A DNA stretch of 64,000 bases from Dolichospermum sp. DET69 (GCA_017355425.1 CP070233.1:5117501-5181500), one strand, 5' to 3'; numbered from the stretch's first letter, positions 1-9,356 are shown. Notes: generated by a model not told the origin, from the letters alone. Made by a program: numbers and translations.

Positions 1-747
1 AGAGCAATTGTGCGTAATCCTTCCGTATTTTTAATGGACGAACCATTATCTAATTTGGATGCCAAAATGCGGGTACAAATTAGAACGGAAATTTCCCAAT
101 TACAGCGCAGTATGGGCATCACTATGGTATATGTCACCCATGATCAGGTAGAAGCGATGACAATGGGCGATCGCGTTGCAGTTATGCGCGGTGGTGAACT
201 CCAGCAAATTGCTCCACCCCAGGAACTTTATGACTCTCCTGCAAATACCTTTGTAGCGGCTTTTATTGGTTCTCCAGCTATGAATATTTTCCACAGTCAA
301 CTAGGTAAAAATGAAAGAGGTGAGTTTACCTTTGATTTCGCTGGACAACCATTTATCATAGATCCAGAAGCTCTTGATCACTATCAAGAATTAGAAAATT
401 ACCTCAATCAGAAAATATTAATTGGTTTGCGTCCAGAAGCCTTTGCTTATCAAAAAACTTCGATAAACCAAGGTCACAAGATAGAGGTAGATGTAGAAAC
501 AGTTGAATCCCTTGGTCATGAAATGATCATTTATTTCTATGCTGGGGTAGATAAAATTGAAGTGGAAGAAAACCGCGATGGATCTGCACAAGCAGGGATG
601 AATAAGGAAGAAAATCGGAAAAAATCCTCAATTTTAATTGCTAGAGTCGCAACTTCTCCCGAAATTCAAGGTAAACCGAAATTAACTTTGAAAGTAGATA
701 CAAAAAAATTGTATTTCTTTACTAAAGATGGTCAAGCCATTGTCTAA
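1..747 (+). CDS. ABC transporter ATP-binding protein, MalK/UgpC type (5' end outside window)
   Basis: This is the C-terminal part of an ATPase subunit that energises a sugar or sugar-phosphate ABC importer at the inner face of the plasma membrane. The frame is open from base 1, so the start, Walker A and signature motif lie before the window. Visible parts are Walker B with D-loop ([15 protein letters not shown]), the switch histidine in [20 protein letters not shown], and then about 130 residues of TOBE-like regulatory domain typical of MalK/UgpC. The GTG at position 10 is inside the ATPase core and cannot be the start. The substrate cannot be told from this part. A non-coding gap separates it from the next gene, which is on the other strand. 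Confidence 0.9.
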   Translation, partial: RAIVRNPSVFLMDEPLSNLDAKMRVQIRTEISQLQRSMGITMVYVTHDQVEAMTMGDRVAVMRGGELQQIAPPQELYDSPANTFVAAFIGSPAMNIFHSQLGKNERGEFTFDFAGQPFIIDPEALDHYQELENYLNQKILIGLRPEAFAYQKTSINQGHKIEVDVETVESLGHEMIIYFYAGVDKIEVEENRDGSAQAGMNKEENRKKSSILIARVATSPEIQGKPKLTLKVDTKKLYFFTKDGQAIV

Positions 748-815
748 TATATCAGAATGTAAGTAAACTGCGGCTAAAAAACTTCTGCCTGAAGTTATAT
801 AATATTTAATTAAAT

Positions 816-1076
816 CTACCACTTGAGAAATGCTTCTTCAATCCCTTTCTCTCTTCTAACTTTGGCATCTATTTCAAACCAAGTTATAATTTGCTTTGTT
901 GTCAATTCCTCAATAGAAACATCATATTCTTTGGCAATATGTTGTAAAATCCTCAAAGAAGAAATAGTCAGTCTTGTTAAAAACTTTTCAGGAGAAGATA
1001 ACAAAGCTGCGTCAACTTGAGCAGATTCTTCTGAAGATAAAAATTGGGTTGATGATTGATTAGGTGAAATATCCAT
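816..1076 (-). CDS. Small conserved hypothetical protein
   Basis: This is an 86-residue soluble protein if it starts at the Met in MDISPNQSS; another Met lies three codons upstream (1085). No family is recognised. The middle (SSPEKFLTRLTISSLRILQHIAKEYDVSIEELTTKQI) looks like two or three amphipathic helices, and the protein ends in a charged segment with EAFLKW. There is no signal peptide or membrane segment. It precedes a toxin-antitoxin cluster on the same strand, so it could be an accessory-region gene, but nothing in the sequence shows a function. Confidence 0.5.
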   Translation of the reverse strand: MDISPNQSSTQFLSSEESAQVDAALLSSPEKFLTRLTISSLRILQHIAKEYDVSIEELTTKQIITWFEIDAKVRREKGIEEAFLKW

Positions 1077-1143
1077 AAAATTCAAAAAATTGTCTTTCTA
1101 CTATTAAATCATATTATTGTCACTCCTGAGCAATAAAAGCAGA

Positions 1144-1250
1144 TCAATAGCGAGGATGTGCAAAGGGAAATTCTGCTTTTGATTTTTGGATGTGATTATG
1201 TTTACGTTTAGACTTAGATATTCCTGTGATTGAGGATATTAATGTAAATC
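1144..1250 (-). pseudogene. Possible 3' gene scrap upstream of the hic genes
   Basis: A minus-strand frame of about 34 codons without a start ends at the stop at 1144-1146 and reads SKSKRKHNHIQKSKAEFPFAHPRY at its end. The basic, His-rich composition looks protein-like rather than random. It could be the tail of a lost gene. Support is weak and no family was recognised. Confidence 0.2.
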
Positions 1251-1282
1251 AAACTACACAACCTGTCTAAAATGCCTAATAA

Positions 1283-1510
1283 CTAATGTAAAAGTTCTAT
1301 CAGTTCATCTTTAGTTAAATCTGCATCTCGAATTATTTTTACTAATAAACCTTTTCCGATAGTTTTACCACTATGGGAAGGAATAGAAACAACTCGATTA
1401 TCTTCATGTTTCATTCTTACATGACTTCCCTTTTGTCTGACTATATAAAAACCTGCTTTTTCTAATGCAGCAATCAGTTCTTCTCCTGTAATTGTTGGTA
1501 ATTTAGTCAT
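1283..1510 (-). CDS. hicA: HicA-type mRNA interferase toxin
   Basis: HicA toxins are small double-stranded-RNA-binding-fold ribonucleases that cleave mRNA until bound by HicB. The 75-residue protein starts at MTKLPTITGEELIAALEKAGF and contains the diagnostic RQKGSHVRMKHED, in which the His of GSH is the expected catalytic residue. It ends with the usual IIRDADLTKDELIELL helix. I chose the ATG at 1508-1510, which overlaps the hicB stop by 4 bp; a longer in-frame version would be mostly antitoxin sequence read out of frame. The gene looks intact, with length and motifs normal for the family. Confidence 0.88.
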   Translation of the reverse strand: MTKLPTITGEELIAALEKAGFYIVRQKGSHVRMKHEDNRVVSIPSHSGKTIGKGLLVKIIRDADLTKDELIELLH

Positions 1511-1734
1511 GATAATACTACTTTTTGCACACCAATAAATTCTGTGGTTAATTCCTCTTCTAGTTCTTCTAAACACATTTCAATAACTTCTTTAATATTT
1601 TTTATTAGTTCATCAATAGTTTCTCCTTGACTATAACAGGCTTTTAGTTGAGGAACTTCACCAATATACATACCATCTTCATCTCTTTCAATTACTACAT
1701 AAAATTCTTTGTTTTTCATGGTTTTATTTGTCAT
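1507..1734 (-). CDS. hicB: HicB-family antitoxin
   Basis: This is the partner antitoxin of the downstream hicA; the 4-bp overlap implies translational coupling. The 75-residue protein has the partial RNase H fold signature of HicB: EFYVVIERDEDGMYIGEVPQLKACYSQGETIDELIKNIKEVIEMCLEE. Start could be 1734 or the Met five codons in (MKNKEF). It is a short HicB without a clear C-terminal DNA-binding domain, as is common in cyanobacteria, so autoregulation by this protein is not evident. Gene order hicB-hicA is the order often seen in cyanobacteria. Confidence 0.85.
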   Translation of the reverse strand: MTNKTMKNKEFYVVIERDEDGMYIGEVPQLKACYSQGETIDELIKNIKEVIEMCLEELEEELTTEFIGVQKVVLS

Positions 1735-1795
1735 GGCGATAGTTTACTAATAAAGTTAGCAATATTCGGTTTTTATTATAACACAAAGGAAAGTT

Positions 1796-2077
1796 CTATA
1801 GATCCTTCCATGCTTCGTCTTCCTCTGGATCAAGCCAAACTTTGTTTAAAGATGATTCACTCATTTCTAAAAATTCTTTAACCAATATTTTATCATCATC
1901 TGTATCAACAGCTTGTAAATTTTTAACCGCTGCTAATGGTAATCCAGTTAGTTTGACGATAAAATCTAATTCAATACCTTCTCGTAACATATTTATAGCA
2001 ACCTTGGTTAAACCTTGCTGTAAACCTTTTTCCCATGCTTCCTGTAATGTTTGCGCTGGAATTGATAGGTTGTTCAT
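1796..2077 (-). CDS. Small protein: Rpn/PDDEXK-type C-terminal helix joined to antitoxin-like tail
   Basis: This is a 93-residue protein. Residues of about 10-55 (AWEKGLQQGLTKVAINMLREG and the following LDFIVKLTGLPLAAVKNLQ) resemble the C-terminal helical segment found on Rpn/PD-(D/E)XK transposase-like nucleases in cyanobacteria. The last 30 residues (VKEFLEMSESSLNKVWLDPEEDEAW) resemble the acidic tail of small antitoxins that shield VapC or RelE toxins. The nuclease core is absent. It may be a remnant fusion or an antitoxin whose toxin is lost. It lies 61 bp upstream of hicB on the same strand. Confidence 0.5.
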   Translation of the reverse strand: MNNLSIPAQTLQEAWEKGLQQGLTKVAINMLREGIELDFIVKLTGLPLAAVKNLQAVDTDDDKILVKEFLEMSESSLNKVWLDPEEDEAWKDL

Positions 2078-2132
2078 ATTTTTTATATTTATGTAGTTGT
2101 ATTTTTGTAACTCGATTATATTGTATCATAAA

Positions 2133-2309
2133 ATGATTGATAACCCTGAGTTGATAAGAAAAGGTTATCAATTTTTAACTTTGACTTATGAACATTCAAA
2201 TAAAAATTTATCGAAAGCGATCGCAGAAGTTTTAATACAGTTATCAGGTGGGGTAAGTTGGTTTAATAAGCATTTTGCAATCTTAAAAAATAACCATCTG
2301 AAAATCTAA
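2133..2309 (+). CDS. Doubtful small ORF
   Basis: A 58-codon plus-strand frame starts at the ATG of MIDNPELIRKGYQF and ends inside the degenerate higA on the opposite strand. It has an ordinary helical composition (NKNLSKAIAEVLIQLSGG) but no recognised family and no clear ribosome binding site. It is kept only because the space between the minus-strand genes is otherwise unexplained; it may be nothing. Confidence 0.2.
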   Translation: MIDNPELIRKGYQFLTLTYEHSNKNLSKAIAEVLIQLSGGVSWFNKHFAILKNNHLKI

Positions 2310-2496
2310 AATAGAGCCAAAGGCATAAATTTATATCTGCTGTTATTTTAAGTCTACCTGTAATATTTCCTTGAATAGTAGGATAAGTTAAATCTAAATT
2401 AACAGCTAAAGTATTTTCGCTGATATCTAATTCTTCTAAAAATTCATATTTTAAAACTTTACCAGGATGGGGATTATGTAGTAAGTTGTTTTCCAT
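2263..2496 (-). pseudogene. higA: Degenerate HigA/VapI-type antitoxin
   Basis: The 77 codons begin like a normal HigA, an XRE-type helix-turn-helix antitoxin (HNPHPGKVLKYEFLEELDIS, then TLAVNLDLTYPTIQGNITGRLKITADINLCLWLYFRFSDGYFLRLQNAY). The recognition-helix region is altered compared with the usual form of the family, in which GVPRPRINDIINGRR-like residues are expected, and the protein stops at LQNAY where homologues normally continue for about 20 residues. Directly upstream is a scrap of its partner toxin. Together these say the system has decayed. Binding to DNA is unlikely but cannot be excluded. Confidence 0.65.
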
Positions 2497-2507
2497 GACA
2501 TTTTCTC

Positions 2508-2582
2508 CTAATGGTAATCCACTATTTCTACATTATAACCATTTCCATTTTCCCAAAAGAAACAGATCCGCTTAAAACCTTT
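2508..2582 (-). pseudogene. higB: HigB/RelE toxin, C-terminal remnant
   Basis: On the minus strand the frame ending at the stop 2508-2510 reads KRICFFWENGNGYNVEIVDY followed by His and stop. This is the highly conserved end of HigB (plasmid killer/RelE superfamily) toxins. The rest of the toxin is gone; sequence upstream belongs to the next gene, whose stop overlaps the remnant. The higB-higA order with a short gap is that of intact loci, so this was once a functional pair. Too short for automated gene finders. Confidence 0.8.
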
Positions 2583-5003
2583 AAAACTCTTGCCTCCAAG
2601 ATTCTACCAAGTTTCTATCTACCAGTTGATCTCCCTCATCCCAACTATATTGTCTGATAGGTTCTCCTACAGATACAACTTGATAATGAAGCAACTTCTC
2701 TTTTGAAACTACAAGTAACCCAACATTCAGTTGCCATTTTTCTTTTATTTCATTCTCTTTTTGACCCCATAGATAGAATGTATCATTGAGTAGGAGATGT
2801 ACTCCAATTCCTTTTTCGGTTGCATTTTGTGCCACATCACTCACAAGGGAATGTAAGTCACAGGTAATTGATGTAGTCACAATACCTAAAACTACTACTT
2901 TGGCGTTTACAAGGACTGCTGTTTCAATTACTTTTTCAAGATGCTTGATTATATCGTTTGCCTTTGATTCATCTATTACACGCCAAGACTTACATTCAGC
3001 AAGCATTAGAACATCTTTAACAAGGATAAATAAATCAATTTCTGCGAACGACTGATTTTCACCTAAGTGTGAAATGTCTCCTCCTAGTTGAATATGTCCA
3101 GAAGAAGCAAGCCAGGACAAAAAAACTGCTGTTGAAAGTACAGCCTGTCCACCAGTTTTGAGAAAACGGGTTGCTAATTCGTTGGGTTTATATGAAAATT
3201 CTAAACTAGTCAAACTTTCTAACTGGAAATTTTCTGCACAACCATTACATTCAACAAATTCGTTAACTTTTTCAAGCTTGTACCAGTCTTCTAATCCACA
3301 GGTCGGGCATTTTAGAGGGTGTCCTCGGTATAATAACCCTGCTTCCAATAATGCCGGAAGATTTTGCTTAACTATCTTCCTTGCATCTGCCTGACTTAGA
3401 TTTAATTTTTGTTTTAAAAAACCCTCTATTTGTGAATACTTTAATCCACTTTGTTCTGATTTATGTGAAAGTTTTGATCCCTTGATATCGGATTCATTGG
3501 TATCAAAAGCCAAAAATATTTTCGCTCCACCTGACATAATTAAATCTCTAGTTCTATCAAAACCTCCAAAAAGTTTAATAAACCCTTTAGCATACCGAGT
3601 ATGATCATTTAATTCAAAAAATAGACATTTACTTTTTAACCATCTTGCAATAATTTCTTCGCTTTCAGGTAAATATATACAGCATTCTGCGTTAGAGTAA
3701 ACTAACCCTGCAACACCCTTTTCAGCAGGTCGTACAGGTTGTGTTTTCCTCTGTTGCCAATCTTTTAATAGAGAATTTTCTGAATATTTAATTTGTTGTA
3801 TGTGATTAGATAGGAGTACAGCAGAAGTTTGTGTAAAAGGTGCAGAAAATGATTCACCAGAGGCAAACTCAATTTCTGCATCATACCCAAAAAGATAATT
3901 AGAATTTTCGTGTCCAGAAGGTACGACAGGACTAAACCGTATGGATTTATCTAATAATGAAATTTCTCGTGTTGTAACAATAGGTTTGCTAGAGTAAACG
4001 CTTCCTGGCTCAAAGTCAAAACCGGAATTTTGATAAAATACTCTTACAAAAATATCTCGTTTAAATTTGTTAAAAATAGTATTAATTTGGTTGGCTAAAT
4101 CTATCGCTTCCTCATGTGGTAATTTTACATAAATTCTCAATTCTTGCATCGAAAGAAAAAATTTGTCCAAAATTGAAATACATTCTTCTAATTTTTCAAT
4201 GAAGTCTTTTTTAGGCAAAAGAAATTTATTACTATAACCTATATCTAAACGGCGGTAGTTCCAAAAAATAGCTGCAATATTAATATCATTAGATTCATAA
4301 AGGAATAAATTGCAAACTTTTTCATGATCTCCAATACCCCCAAAAACTGAATATTCTGTATAGATAATCTCCATTTTCGTCATAGAGAGTGAGTTTCTGA
4401 ATATTCTTGTTACTGTTAGTAAGCTTGCCTTTAGTAAAGCTTCAATAGAATTGATGGAAATTAAACGAGCATTGAGATAATTGCTTAGGTATCCTTGATA
4501 TTGGTTCGATGGTTTACCAAATTGCAAAAATATCTCATGTTCAAATATAGAATTATCTGAAATTAAACAAATATTAGTATCAGACATGGGATTCCTGTAT
4601 ACAGAATTTAGCATATAAATAATATGTGGAAATCCTGCAATTTTAGAACCATTTACTGTCAGTAATGGAAGCCCGATAAGATGATCGTTAACATTAGCTA
4701 TGTCCTCAATTCTCTTAGATGGAAGTTTTAAGCAGCAACTTGGAAACTGATCTAAGATTTCAGTAACATTTTCTGGAATATTTTGTTCTGGCAAGAAAAT
4801 ATAATCAGGATTAATTGAGCGTAAAGCATACTCCAAGAGGATAAGTTTATCAGTATCATCGGGTACTGGAAAGATTGTATTTGAGAAGCCCCCCATAAAT
4901 GTGTGTAAAGTGTCACCGCATTTTTCAGGTCTGTTGTTGTATTCACTAAGTAAACTAAGCGGAGAGGGCGCGGTTTGAGTTTCAGTATTGCCTCATGCTG
5001 CAT
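2581..5003 (-). CDS. Zinc-ribbon plus PD-(D/E)xK nuclease-like protein, frameshifted near its N-terminus
   Basis: The family is not recognised by name. The main frame (2581-4896, 771 codons) has a four-Cys zinc ribbon (CPTC at 530-533, CNGC at 550-553) followed by a helical bundle and a restriction-endonuclease-like core with EID at 619-621 and the ECK triad at 634-636. The part before is large and mixed alpha/beta. An upstream frame (ATG at 5003) encodes RPLRLVYLVNTTTDLKNAV and runs to LYTHLWG, where it meets a run of six G (4889-4894 on the plus strand as C). One more G would join it to GGFSNTIFPV and give one protein of about 810 residues. Either this is a real mutation, a phase-variable tract, a sequencing error, or translation starts at the ATG at the junction. 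A role in cutting foreign DNA is an inference from the nuclease core and the toxin-antitoxin neighbourhood. Confidence 0.7.
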
Positions 5004-5210
5004 AATAAAGTAATGCCTGTAAATTTTTTGAGTAATTCATATTACTTAATTATCATACTAAATTGCATAGTTTTCAGTTTCCGATCAGAAATTAATTTAG
5101 TAACACTTTGCTTTTTTTAACATTTTGAGACAACACCGTAAACCATAATATCAGCAGTTAGAGAGTAGGAAAGAGATAAGAGCGATCGCTATCAGCCAAT
5201 ACAGTTACAT

Positions 5211-5316
5211 TAAGAGACTTCCAAATAAAAAATATCCCATATTTATCACAAGGGTAGGTGCGTATTGCAATACGCACCTACACAAATTGGATCATCTTTT
5301 TTGTGGAGTTCTCTTA
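5211..5316. mobile_element. MITE-like element, copy 1
   Basis: This 106-bp element has imperfect terminal inverted repeats beginning TAAGAGA on both sides (TAAGAGACTTCCAAATAAAA on the left; TAAGAGAACTCCACAAAAAA read from the right). Between them is a perfect 28-bp palindrome (5254-5281) centred on GTATTGCAATAC. A second copy with the same ends but a different middle lies at 29853-30005. No coding capacity; probably moved by a transposase elsewhere. Confidence 0.65.
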
Positions 5317-5336
5317 GTAAAAGTAATTCCTCATAG

Positions 5337-5459
5337 GCAAATAGGTGTTACAACAGTGGGAGAGGTTCTGGAAGAGGTTATCATGCAACACTAAGTGGTT
5401 TAACTCCAGAAGAAATTAGTAATCTGCTTACACCTACAATTACTAAACCAAAACCATAA
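5337..5459 (+). pseudogene. 3' gene remnant ending in TPEEISNLL
   Basis: After a stop the frame reads NSGRGSGRGYHATLSGLTPE and then EISNLLTPTITKPKP before TAA at 5457-5459. The biased composition (Gly/Ser/Arg linker, then a helix and a Pro-rich end) looks like a true protein C-terminus, and its 5' part ends near the MITE copy at 5211-5316. The family is not recognised. Confidence 0.3.
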
Positions 5460-5477
5460 TATTTATATAGATTACCT

Positions 5478-5984
5478 ATGAACACACCAGCTATTTTTTT
5501 CAACTCTCAGGACAATAATAACCAACAGAATTTGAATAAACAATTAAGAGTTTTTGCAGACTTTAATAATGCTGATGAAGAAAGTCGGTTGCGTTTAAAT
5601 TGTATTGGCACAATTGAAGATTTAGCACGTCAAAAAATTGAATTACAAGATGGTCAAACACTGACTTTTTATAGCGAAGATTTAGAAATAGAGGGAATGG
5701 TTAAACATTCTCCAGAAGAGAATATTTGGGTTGCAGTTATTGATTGGGATAATATTAGACAAGTGGAATATTTACCTAAATTGATGGAAAAATTGCGTGC
5801 AGATAATCCCAATAGAAGATCAAAAACAAGAAGAACAGTAATAGTAGAAAAACCTAAAAAAATGCAAAATCCTACTGTGGAAGCGGCTAAGGGTTTAAAA
5901 GCATTAAAAGAAATATTTAAAGAGGGAATTATCACAGAAGAAGAATATCAAAGTAAACGTCAATCTCTAGTTGATAAACTTTAG
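5478..5984 (+). CDS. Hypothetical protein with C-terminal SHOCT-like motif
   Basis: This 168-residue soluble protein has residues 1-110 with no recognised domain; they contain beta-rich segments (RLRLNCIGTIEDLARQKIEL, GQTLTFYSEDLEIEGMVKHS). A basic linker (RRSKTRRTVIVEKPKK) follows. The last 35 residues (GLKALKEIFKEGIITEEEYQ and on) match the short C-terminal SHOCT type motif, thought to mediate oligomerisation. It starts at the first ATG, and a weak purine stretch precedes it. It is monocistronic as far as can be seen. Confidence 0.6.
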   Translation: MNTPAIFFNSQDNNNQQNLNKQLRVFADFNNADEESRLRLNCIGTIEDLARQKIELQDGQTLTFYSEDLEIEGMVKHSPEENIWVAVIDWDNIRQVEYLPKLMEKLRADNPNRRSKTRRTVIVEKPKKMQNPTVEAAKGLKALKEIFKEGIITEEEYQSKRQSLVDKL

Positions 5985-6168
5985 ATAAATTTTGTTGGTA
6001 ATTTGTCGCTGAAATTTTCATAAAATCACACCCTTTCAATTCCTAAACTGTAGGAGTTTAACACCGCAAAACCCCAATCAATTCATTGTCAAATCATCTA
6101 TTTTCATCCCACATCCACAACAAAAATAACCGACTTCCTCATCTGCGTCTATCTGCGTTCAAATAGTT

Positions 6169-6840
6169 CTAACTTTTTTCCACCAAATAACCACAACGAT
6201 GTTCACCATGAATCAACCAATGAGTCCGCTCCACAGTACAATCTGGTAGAATAGCCGCAAACATTTCTAACTCATGGCCACACACACTAGGAAACGATTC
6301 CGCTACATTAGAAATAGCGCAAGTGTGTTCAATAAAAACGTATTTTTCATCATCATTAATATTAGAATCAACAGCGTGAAACTCCGCCATGAAACCTTCT
6401 GCTTTTCGCAATTCTACCAAATTTGCTACCCGTTCTTTCAAAGAACCATGTCCTACCCTTTCCCAATATTCCTGCGCTTTGCGTTCCCACTGCTTTCTTA
6501 AAATCGTTTTAACTTGCTCACTCCCTACAGTTTCCGCTAAAGTATCCAAAAGCGAAACCGCAAACTCTCCATAACCATTAATTAAACTGGTTGAATTTCG
6601 TTGTAATTGTTCCCGTCCCCGTTGACTGAGTTGATAAAGATGCTGGGGACGACCCATACCTGAATTTTCAGGTATAAAATATATAACTAAATTATCAGCC
6701 TCCAAATCTTTCAGATGACGGCGAATAGCTTGGGGACTGACATCTAATACTTCTGCAAGCTTCAAGGATGTAGCTTGTACTTGTTTTAATAGATACTCTA
6801 AAATATCTTGCTTAGTTGTGGACTGCTGGGTAGTGGCCAT
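6169..6840 (-). CDS. sufR: SufR, iron-sulfur-dependent repressor of the suf operon
   Basis: SufR is a winged-helix repressor that carries an Fe-S cluster and represses sufBCDS when clusters are plentiful. The 223-residue protein has an N-terminal DeoR/ArsR-like helix-turn-helix (TSLKLAEVLDVSPQAIRRHL) and a C-terminal region with conserved cysteines (HTCAIS, SVCGHE, PDCTVE, HRCGYL) suitable for cluster ligation. It is divergent from sufB with a 207-bp shared control region containing an inverted repeat of the form known for SufR. Length and context are normal for cyanobacterial SufR. Confidence 0.93.
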   Translation of the reverse strand: MATTQQSTTKQDILEYLLKQVQATSLKLAEVLDVSPQAIRRHLKDLEADNLVIYFIPENSGMGRPQHLYQLSQRGREQLQRNSTSLINGYGEFAVSLLDTLAETVGSEQVKTILRKQWERKAQEYWERVGHGSLKERVANLVELRKAEGFMAEFHAVDSNINDDEKYVFIEHTCAISNVAESFPSVCGHELEMFAAILPDCTVERTHWLIHGEHRCGYLVEKS

Positions 6841-6877
6841 TTTAGTCCCAAAAAATTTTCTAAAAATTTGACTTAAA

Positions 6878-6891
6878 CAACATTGTTGTTG
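6878..6891. promoter_or_regulatory. SufR operator, CAAC-N6-GTTG
   Basis: CAACATTGTTGTTG matches exactly the CAAC-N6-GTTG inverted repeat described for SufR in cyanobacteria. It lies 38 bp upstream of the sufR start and 157 bp upstream of sufB, so it could serve autoregulation and repression of the operon. Confidence 0.75.
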
Positions 6892-6919
6892 TTAATCTAT
6901 CGTACAATGAAAATAGATT

Positions 6920-6939
6920 AAACAACAGCCGAATTGTTT
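6920..6939. promoter_or_regulatory. Second, imperfect SufR-like site
   Basis: AAACAA and TTGTTT form a perfect inverted repeat with 8 bp between; read as the SufR pattern it is CAAC-N6-ATTG, one mismatch from consensus. Paired sites in a suf promoter are known from Synechocystis, which supports the call. Confidence 0.55.
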
Positions 6940-7047
6940 TAGTCCTTAAACCTATTCTAGCAGTCCTGTTAGGAATCAGTAACACAGAACGGGAATTAGC
7001 TTTATTTAGCCCGTCGCCAGTCCTTTAAAGAGAGAACAAGAGAACCG

Positions 7048-8487
7048 ATGAGCGCATCCGTCACCACCTTAGTCAACCAACCTTACAAGTACGGCTTTGT
7101 TACTGATATTGAAGCCGATACTATCCCCCGTGGGTTAAGTGAAGACGTTGTTCGCCTGATTTCCGCCAAAAAGAATGAGCCGGAATTCATGTTGGAGTAT
7201 CGTCTCCGCGCCTACCACCAATGGCTGAAAATGACAGAACCAACTTGGTCTCATGTCCAATATCCGCCTATTAATTATCAGGATATTATTTATTATTCCG
7301 CACCGAAACAAAAGAAAGCCAAACTCAACAGTTTAGATGAAGTTGATCCGACTTTACTGGAAACCTTTGCAAAATTAGGTATTCCTTTAAATGAACAAAA
7401 GCGATTATCTAACGTTGCTGTTGATGCGATTTTTGATAGTGTTTCTGTCGCTACTACATATAAAGAAAAACTCGCCAAAGATGGTGTAATATTCTGTTCT
7501 TTTTCGGAAGCTCTCCAAGAACACCCAGAACTGATTAAAAAATATTTGGGTAGCGTTGTTCCCATTGCTGATAATTATTTTGCAGCCTTAAATGCGGCGG
7601 TATTCAGTGATGGCTCTTTCGTTTATATTCCTAAAGGCTTAAAATGTCCCATGGAATTGTCTACATATTTCCGCATTAACAACGGAGATACAGGACAATT
7701 TGAAAGAACATTAATTGTCGCCGAAGAAGGCAGTTATGTTTCTTATTTAGAAGGTTGTACAGCCCCCATGTACGACAGCAACCAATTACACGCTGCGGTT
7801 GTCGAATTGGTAGCTTTAGATAATGCCGAAATTAAATATTCTACCGTACAAAACTGGTACGCTGGTGATGTCAATGGTAAAGGCGGAATTTACAACTTTG
7901 TGACTAAACGTGGTTTGTGTCAAGGTGTCAATTCTAAGATCTCTTGGACTCAAGTAGAAACAGGTTCAGCTATTACTTGGAAGTATCCTAGTTGTGTGTT
8001 GATTGGTGATAATTCTGTCGGTGAATTTTACTCAGTTGCATTAACCAATAATATGCAGCAAGCTGACACTGGTAGTAAGATGATTCACGTTGGTAAAAAC
8101 ACCCGCAGTACCATTATTTCTAAAGGCATTTCTGCTGGTAAATCTAGCAATAGTTACCGGGGTTTGGTGAAGATTAATCCTACTGCTAAGGGCGCAAGAA
8201 ATTATTCTCAATGTGATTCGATGTTAATTGGGGATAATGCTCAAGCTAATACTTTTCCTTATATTCAAGTTCAGAATAATACGGGTAAGGTTGAGCATGA
8301 AGCTTCTACTTCTAAAATTGGTGAAGATCAATTATTCTTTTTTGCTCAACGCGGTATTTCTTCAGAAGATGCTATCTCGATGATGATTAGCGGTTTCTGT
8401 AAGGATGTTTTTAATCAGCTTCCTATGGAGTTTGCTGTTGAGGCTGATAAGTTGTTGAGTCTGAAACTAGAAGGTAGTGTTGGTTGA
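7048..8487 (+). CDS. sufB: SufB, Fe-S cluster scaffold subunit
   Basis: SufB is the main scaffold of the SufBC2D complex, on which nascent Fe-S clusters are built in the cytosol. The 479-residue protein has the family's N-terminal helical part and the right-handed beta-helix core ([40 protein letters not shown], then [20 protein letters not shown]). The C-terminal part with [20 protein letters not shown] and [15 protein letters not shown] is the conserved SufB/SufD helical domain. It starts at ATG with a purine-rich leader (AGAGAGAAC). First gene of sufBCDS, under the SufR operator. Confidence 0.97.
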   Translation: MSASVTTLVNQPYKYGFVTDIEADTIPRGLSEDVVRLISAKKNEPEFMLEYRLRAYHQWLKMTEPTWSHVQYPPINYQDIIYYSAPKQKKAKLNSLDEVDPTLLETFAKLGIPLNEQKRLSNVAVDAIFDSVSVATTYKEKLAKDGVIFCSFSEALQEHPELIKKYLGSVVPIADNYFAALNAAVFSDGSFVYIPKGLKCPMELSTYFRINNGDTGQFERTLIVAEEGSYVSYLEGCTAPMYDSNQLHAAVVELVALDNAEIKYSTVQNWYAGDVNGKGGIYNFVTKRGLCQGVNSKISWTQVETGSAITWKYPSCVLIGDNSVGEFYSVALTNNMQQADTGSKMIHVGKNTRSTIISKGISAGKSSNSYRGLVKINPTAKGARNYSQCDSMLIGDNAQANTFPYIQVQNNTGKVEHEASTSKIGEDQLFFFAQRGISSEDAISMMISGFCKDVFNQLPMEFAVEADKLLSLKLEGSVG

Positions 8488-8570
8488 TCTGTTTTCTTTG
8501 AGGTTTTTTTGGAAACGAACCGCAGAGACGCAGAGGACGCAGAGGCAGAGAAATAAAGAGAGAAGAAAAG

Positions 8571-9356
8571 ATGATTATTGAGAATAGTGATTTGATTTTG
8601 TCGGTTAAGGGTTTGACGGCTAATGTTGATGAAACTCCTATTTTGAAGGGGTTGGATTTGGAGGTTCGTGCTGGGGAAGTTCACGCGATTATGGGACCTA
8701 ATGGTTCGGGGAAAAGTACGTTTTCTAAGGTTTTGGCGGGACATCCAGCTTATACTGTTACTGGTGGTGAGGTGGTTTTTCAAGGAAAAAATCTTTTGGA
8801 AATGGGTGCGGAGGAAAGAGCTAGAGGTGGTGTGTTTTTAGCTTTTCAATATCCTCTGGAAATTCCTGGTGTTAGTAATTTGGATTTTTTACGGGTTGCT
8901 TATAATTCTCGTCGCAAAGCTCAGGGTTTGGAAGAGGTTGATGCTTTCGATTTTGATGATTTGGTTGAGGAAAAGTTGGATATTGTGAAGATGAATTCTT
9001 CTTTTCTTAACCGCAGTGTGAATGAGGGTTTTTCTGGTGGGGAAAAGAAGCGGAATGAAATTCTGCAAATGGCAATTTTAGAACCAAAGTTGGCGATTTT
9101 AGATGAAACTGATTCTGGTTTGGATATTGACGCTCTGAAAATTGTCGCTAATGGGGTTAATCGCCTAACCAATTCCGAAAATGCCACAATTATGATTACT
9201 CACTATCAGCGTCTTCTTGATTATATTGTCCCTGATTTTGTTCACGTTATGGCGCAGGGACGGATTATTAGAAGTGGTGGTAAGGAATTAGCTCTTGAGT
9301 TAGAATCTCGCGGTTATGATTGGGTATTGGAAGAAGCTTTAGGGGTGGGTGTGTAA
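8571..9356 (+). CDS. sufC: SufC, ABC-type ATPase of the Suf complex
   Basis: SufC is the soluble ABC ATPase that drives conformational change in SufBC2D during cluster assembly. The 261-residue protein shows Walker A (GPNGSGKST), the SufC-type signature ([14 protein letters not shown]), Walker B ([12 protein letters not shown]) and the switch histidine (MITHYQRL). The start ATG follows AGAGAGAAGAAAAG. An 83-bp gap after sufB contains an AT-rich stretch plus the common ACGCAGAGGACGCAGAGGCA repeat. The stop overlaps the sufD start by one base (TAATG). Confidence 0.97.
   Translation: MIIENSDLILSVKGLTANVDETPILKGLDLEVRAGEVHAIMGPNGSGKSTFSKVLAGHPAYTVTGGEVVFQGKNLLEMGAEERARGGVFLAFQYPLEIPGVSNLDFLRVAYNSRRKAQGLEEVDAFDFDDLVEEKLDIVKMNSSFLNRSVNEGFSGGEKKRNEILQMAILEPKLAILDETDSGLDIDALKIVANGVNRLTNSENATIMITHYQRLLDYIVPDFVHVMAQGRIIRSGGKELALELESRGYDWVLEEALGVGV

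Noticed and set aside
100-300. 66-codon minus-strand gene
   Set aside because: Antisense to the well-supported ABC ATPase coding region.
4752-5003. Independent 83-residue protein
   Set aside because: Its first 38 residues continue logically into the main nuclease frame; the rest is out-of-frame reading after the G tract.
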